From assembly GCA_947489445.1 (NCBI GenBank), contig CANLDN010000010.1, positions 62,001-126,000 of the forward strand: DNA of 64,000 nt. Direction: 5' to 3'. The stretch is from an uncultured Paracoccaceae bacterium (lineage in GTDB: Bacteria > Pseudomonadota > Alphaproteobacteria > Rhodobacterales > Rhodobacteraceae). Below, piece by piece: positions 60,929 through 64,000 of the stretch (position 1 is the first letter of the stretch; each line of letters starts with the position of its first letter). Both the position numbers and the translations under genes were made by a program. A model generated the notes under the pieces. The model worked only from the letters and a program-made list of their open reading frames with translations. It did no database searches and was not told the DNA's origin.

Positions 60929-61720
60929 CTATCGTCTGGTCTTCCCATAAATCCCGAATGGTGCGATGCCATCGGCTTCTTTGGACGCCCGCGCGAGCGA
61001 AAGCTTCTTGCTCATCCATGCCCAGGACGCTTGGCTTCCCTTTTTATCCTGTTCGACATCAATATTGGTGAAGTCATGTTCATCGGCGAGCTTCTTGCCG
61101 CCATAGCCACCCAGAATAGTTGCAACAACCTTGTGCGACGTCTCAAGTTCTTCGATTTTTCCGGATTTGCCATTCTTATCCCATGGCGTGCCGCCCACGC
61201 CGCCATGTGTGCACATGAAATGTTCTTCGGTATATGCGACAGCGGCCGCGTGTTTGCGACCGCAATTGCCAAAGGACTCGCGCGAACCGGCATCTTCGTG
61301 GCGTAGCGCATGGTAGCAGGCAGACACGTTTTCAGGAATGGTATCGGTGAAAAACAGGGGTGATCTGTCAACCGCATCAAACAGGAACATCGCGTGGACC
61401 GGAATATCGGCTTTGTTCAAATGATAGGCCAATGCAACGGTCGCTGCCCCACCCCGGCTGTACCCTGCAAGGAAAATCCGCGTAGGTTTTGCCGGTGTTG
61501 CCTGCTTCTCATAGGTCTCCCATTTGGCTTTCACCCATGAAAGGCCTTCCCACATCCGATCCGCAGTTTCTGTCCCGGCCAGCGAAGGACCGCGAAGATA
61601 TCCGGCAATGGGCGTATGCCATTTCTTCCACATTGTTCGCACATGACTGTTTTCAAAGTCGGCGGCGTACTGGTCGTTGTTGTCATCGCCAGTGCCATCG
61701 ATGCCGTAAAATATGTCCAT
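60929..61720 (-). CDS. Putative T6SS lipase effector, Tle1-like (DUF2235) alpha/beta hydrolase
   Basis: 263 residues with no signal peptide, as expected for T6SS cargo. The nucleophile elbow GYSRGG holds Ser88 (G-x-S-R-G, the Tle1/DUF2235 form of the lipase box). FLFDAVDRS supplies Asp115 or Asp118, and THGGVGG with His172 matches the 'H-x-D-V-GG' His of this group. The start motif FYGIDGTGDD resembles the 'DGT' motif at the N-terminus of DUF2235. It follows clpV on the same strand with GAGGGAG before its ATG and a 24-base gap, so it is likely co-transcribed. Phospholipid hydrolysis is the expected activity. No obvious immunity gene adjoins. Confidence 0.75.
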   Translation of the reverse strand: MDIFYGIDGTGDDNNDQYAADFENSHVRTMWKKWHTPIAGYLRGPSLAGTETADRMWEGLSWVKAKWETYEKQATPAKPTRIFLAGYSRGGAATVALAYHLNKADIPVHAMFLFDAVDRSPLFFTDTIPENVSACYHALRHEDAGSRESFGNCGRKHAAAVAYTEEHFMCTHGGVGGTPWDKNGKSGKIEELETSHKVVATILGGYGGKKLADEHDFTNIDVEQDKKGSQASWAWMSKKLSLARASKEADGIAPFGIYGKTRR

Positions 61721-61744
61721 TACCGGAACTCCCTCGAAACAGGT

Positions 61745-64000
61745 CTATGCAAACTCATACTCAATCGCGCCGTCTTTCATGACGATCGTGACTTCTTTCA
61801 TCTCTTCTCCTGACACCATCCGGCTCAGCACCTGACGTGAAAGATCCGGCAGGATCGAGTTGGTGATGATGTTGTCGATCATCCGACCACCGCTATCAGG
61901 GTCGCGACACTGTTCGACAATATGCGCCAGCACATCATCGCCATAGACCATCTTCGCCCCATGCGCGTCGCGCAGCCGTTTAGCCACTGATCCGAGCTTC
62001 AATTTCGTAATGCCGCCCAGCACCTCTTTGCCCAGTGGGAAATATGGGATGGTGACGATCCGACCCATCAGTGCGGGTGGAAAGACCTCCAGCAGCGGGG
62101 GCTTCATCGCATCGCTCAGATCGTCCAGATCAGGGATTTTTTCGCCGTTGTCACCCATTTCCATAATGACATCTGTGCCCACATTCGACGTCAGCAGGAT
62201 CAGGCAGTTCTTGAAATTGATCGCACGTCCATTGCCGTCTTCCATGATCCCCTTGTCAAAAACCTGAAAGAACAGCTCGTGAATGTCCGGATGCGCCTTT
62301 TCAACCTCGTCCAGCAGCACGACCGAATAGGGTTTGCGCCGCACGGCCTCGGTCAGGCGACCGCCTTCGCCATAACCGACATAGCCGGGAGGGGCACCTT
62401 TGAGCAGGGAGACAGAATGCGCCTCCTGAAACTCGGACATGTTGATGGTGATGATATTCTGTTCGCCGCCATAAAGGCTCTCGGCCAGGGCCAGTGCGGT
62501 TTCGGTTTTACCGACACCTGACGGGCCACAGAGCATGAAGACACCAATTGGTTTATTCGGGTTCGACAGGCCCGCGCGGCTCGTCTCGATCCGCTTGGCG
62601 ATCATTTTCAAGCCATGATCCTGGCCAATCACGCGCTCGCTCAGGTGTTCGGACAGGTTCAAAATCTGTTCCAGCTCATCCACAACCATCCGGCCTGCGG
62701 GAATACCCGTCCAGTCCGAAATGACCGATGCGACCGCCTGTTCGTCCACGTGAGCATAAACCATGCGGTCATCGGCATCCGTCGCATCCAGCTTTGCCAT
62801 CAGCTCCAGCATCTCGCCCCGGATCGTGTCTGGGTCACGGGGAACCTCGCCCTCATGTTCGGCCTCTGCGACGATAATGTCCTCGTCATTGCGGGCGTCA
62901 CCAATATCTTCGGGCTCCGGCGCTTCATCCTCGCCTGTTTCGGCTTTGGCCAGCTCGGCGCGCAGGGCCAGAATATCATCAACGACCTTCTTTTCGGCAC
63001 CGTATTTGCCCTCGAAGCTCTCAAGCTCTTCACGCTTCTGCTTGAGCTCTTCTTCCGCCTCGGCCAGACGCTCCTCGTTCTCTTCACCCAGATCGCGCTG
63101 GGCGGTTTTGCTGGCGATCTCTGTCTCGAGCGACCCGATGGCGGCCTGCAAATCACCAATCTTGGCCGGAATGCTCGCCTGCGACACGGCCACACGCGCG
63201 CAAGCAGTATCGAGCAGTGACACCGCCTTGTCCGGCAATTGACGGGCCGGGATGTAACGGGCAGACAGGTTCACAGCAGCTACAATCGCCTCGTCCGAGA
63301 TACGGACGCCATGGTGCGCCTCCATCGGGCCAAGGATACCGCGCAGCATATACGCACAGCGGTCATTGTCGGGTTCATCCACATTGACCGGCTGGAAACG
63401 GCGGGTCAGGGCCGGGTCCTTTTCAAAATAGGTGCGATATTCGGCAAATGTCGTGGCACCAATGGTCCGCAACGTGCCGCGCGCCAGTGCCGGTTTCAGT
63501 AGGTTGGCGGCATCACCCGTCCCCTGCGAGCCGCCTGCACCGATCAGCGTATGTGCTTCGTCAATGAACAGGATGATTGGCGTGGCAGACGCCTGCACCT
63601 CATCAATCAGCGATTTCAAACGCTGTTCGAATTCACCCTTCATGGAAGCGCCTGCCTGCATGGCCTGAATATCCAGCATATGCAGGCGGGTGCCTTTCAA
63701 GATCGGAGGCACGTCGCCTTCGGCCAGACGTTGGGCAAAGCCTTCGACGATGGCGGTTTTGCCAACGCCCGCCTCACCGGTCAGGATGGGGTTGTTCTGA
63801 CGACGGCGCAGCAACACGTCAATGATCTGGCGGATTTCATCATCACGGCCAACAACACGGTCCATCTTGCCGCTTTCAGCATCGGCGGTCATATCGACAC
63901 TGAACCGGCCAAGTGCGGTGGATGCACTTGCACCCGGCGTCCCGCTCGCGGCCTCTGTACCACCCGATTGCAGGCCAGAGCCGTCCATGGGCCGCATATC
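61745..64000 (-). CDS. clpV: T6SS AAA+ disaggregase ClpV (TssH), N-terminus beyond window
   Basis: The C-terminal roughly 750 residues of the ATPase that disassembles contracted TssBC sheaths. The first NBD has GEAGVGKTAIVEG and ILFIDEAHTLIGAGG, the second GPSGVGKTETALALAES and VVLLDEVEKAHPD, with arginine finger regions and the C-terminal small domain. The middle domain is a coiled coil (residues rich in E/K/L) followed by an unusually acidic stretch (GEDEAPEPEDIGDARNDEDI). The N-terminal sheath-binding domain lies to the right of 64000 and the frame is open to the edge. It precedes the effector gene in the same operon. Confidence 0.95.
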   Translation of the reverse strand, partial: DMRPMDGSGLQSGGTEAASGTPGASASTALGRFSVDMTADAESGKMDRVVGRDDEIRQIIDVLLRRRQNNPILTGEAGVGKTAIVEGFAQRLAEGDVPPILKGTRLHMLDIQAMQAGASMKGEFEQRLKSLIDEVQASATPIILFIDEAHTLIGAGGSQGTGDAANLLKPALARGTLRTIGATTFAEYRTYFEKDPALTRRFQPVNVDEPDNDRCAYMLRGILGPMEAHHGVRISDEAIVAAVNLSARYIPARQLPDKAVSLLDTACARVAVSQASIPAKIGDLQAAIGSLETEIASKTAQRDLGEENEERLAEAEEELKQKREELESFEGKYGAEKKVVDDILALRAELAKAETGEDEAPEPEDIGDARNDEDIIVAEAEHEGEVPRDPDTIRGEMLELMAKLDATDADDRMVYAHVDEQAVASVISDWTGIPAGRMVVDELEQILNLSEHLSERVIGQDHGLKMIAKRIETSRAGLSNPNKPIGVFMLCGPSGVGKTETALALAESLYGGEQNIITINMSEFQEAHSVSLLKGAPPGYVGYGEGGRLTEAVRRKPYSVVLLDEVEKAHPDIHELFFQVFDKGIMEDGNGRAINFKNCLILLTSNVGTDVIMEMGDNGEKIPDLDDLSDAMKPPLLEVFPPALMGRIVTIPYFPLGKEVLGGITKLKLGSVAKRLRDAHGAKMVYGDDVLAHIVEQCRDPDSGGRMIDNIITNSILPDLSRQVLSRMVSGEEMKEVTIVMKDGAIEYEFA

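Noticed and set aside
41464..64000. vgrG, hcp or sheath genes inside the island
   Set aside because: All frames here were assigned to other products and no VgrG, Hcp, TssB or TssC sequence was seen.
1..64000. tRNA genes, rRNA, insertion sequences, prophage genes, riboswitches
   Set aside because: No cloverleaf-like segment, transposase, integrase or phage structural gene was recognised by reading both strands; tRNAscan-SE or Rfam could still find something small.

Overview
The window is a GC-rich, gene-dense chromosomal stretch that looks like a marine alphaproteobacterium of the Rhodobacteraceae (Roseobacter group). The grounds are a petP/petR-like pair, the histone-deacetylase-like gene / xseB / ispA / dxs series, GfcABD/YjbEFH-type polysaccharide genes, a DUF1036 protein, and a dispersed 'GGGATATTTTTxGCCAAAAGAAG' intergenic motif that I recall from this family. 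No rRNA, tRNA, insertion sequence, phage gene or CRISPR array was seen. Names come from reading the translations; no database search was run.

Layout. 1-304 is the 5' part of uppP, minus strand. 524-7946 is glutamate synthase, with gltD first, then two secreted paralogs, then gltB; the run ends at a strong bidirectional terminator. 7958-8317 is an apparently 5'-truncated GFA-family gene. 8482-18248 is an exopolysaccharide or capsule export locus resembling the gfc/yjb (group 4 capsule) systems: GfcD/YjbH, YjbF/GfcB, a GfcA/YjbE-like small protein and a Wza/GfcE-like porin on the minus strand, plus a Ser/Thr-type phosphatase, a CapD-like sugar nucleotide dehydratase and a Wzc-like tyrosine autokinase. 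A roughly 78 bp element occurs just outside both ends. 18401-34708 is mostly housekeeping or conserved: mtgA, GST, queG, PQQ sugar dehydrogenase, App1-like phosphatase, desaturase, EamA transporter, a periplasmic binding protein-OmpA fusion, ilvE, petP/petR-like regulators, an HDAC-like hydrolase, xseB, ispA and dxs. 34952-41362 encodes a 2136-residue autotransporter adhesin.

41464-64000 is part of a type VI secretion system (T6SS) island. The plus-strand operon tssK-tssL(OmpA)-tssM-tagF-pppA-ppkA carries membrane complex, baseplate adaptor and Thr-phosphorylation control genes. Facing it, and sharing stop-codon bases, is a minus-strand operon: a secreted protein, ExbB, ExbD, a divergent ExbD and a TonB-like protein. 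A second plus-strand operon encodes a DUF1036 protein, a caspase-fold protein that has lost its catalytic His and ends in a peptidoglycan-binding-like domain, and a fused M23 endopeptidase/lytic transglycosylase. A LysR gene with a divergent 54-residue ORF follows, then a minus-strand unit of clpV (cut by the window edge) and a Tle-like lipase effector. Sheath, tube, spike, most baseplate genes and TssJ are not here and are presumably beyond 64000.

The most novel part is the ExbB/ExbD/ExbD'/TonB-like operon in the T6SS island. Its TonB-like protein keeps the Ser-x3-His pair of the TonB membrane anchor, but its C-terminal domain is replaced by a periplasmic domain that also ends the T6SS kinase PpkA, with two Cys exactly 52 residues apart in both. 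This suggests a proton-motive-force-driven device that shares a ligand or partner with the T6SS threonine-phosphorylation switch, with cell-wall hydrolases encoded next door.
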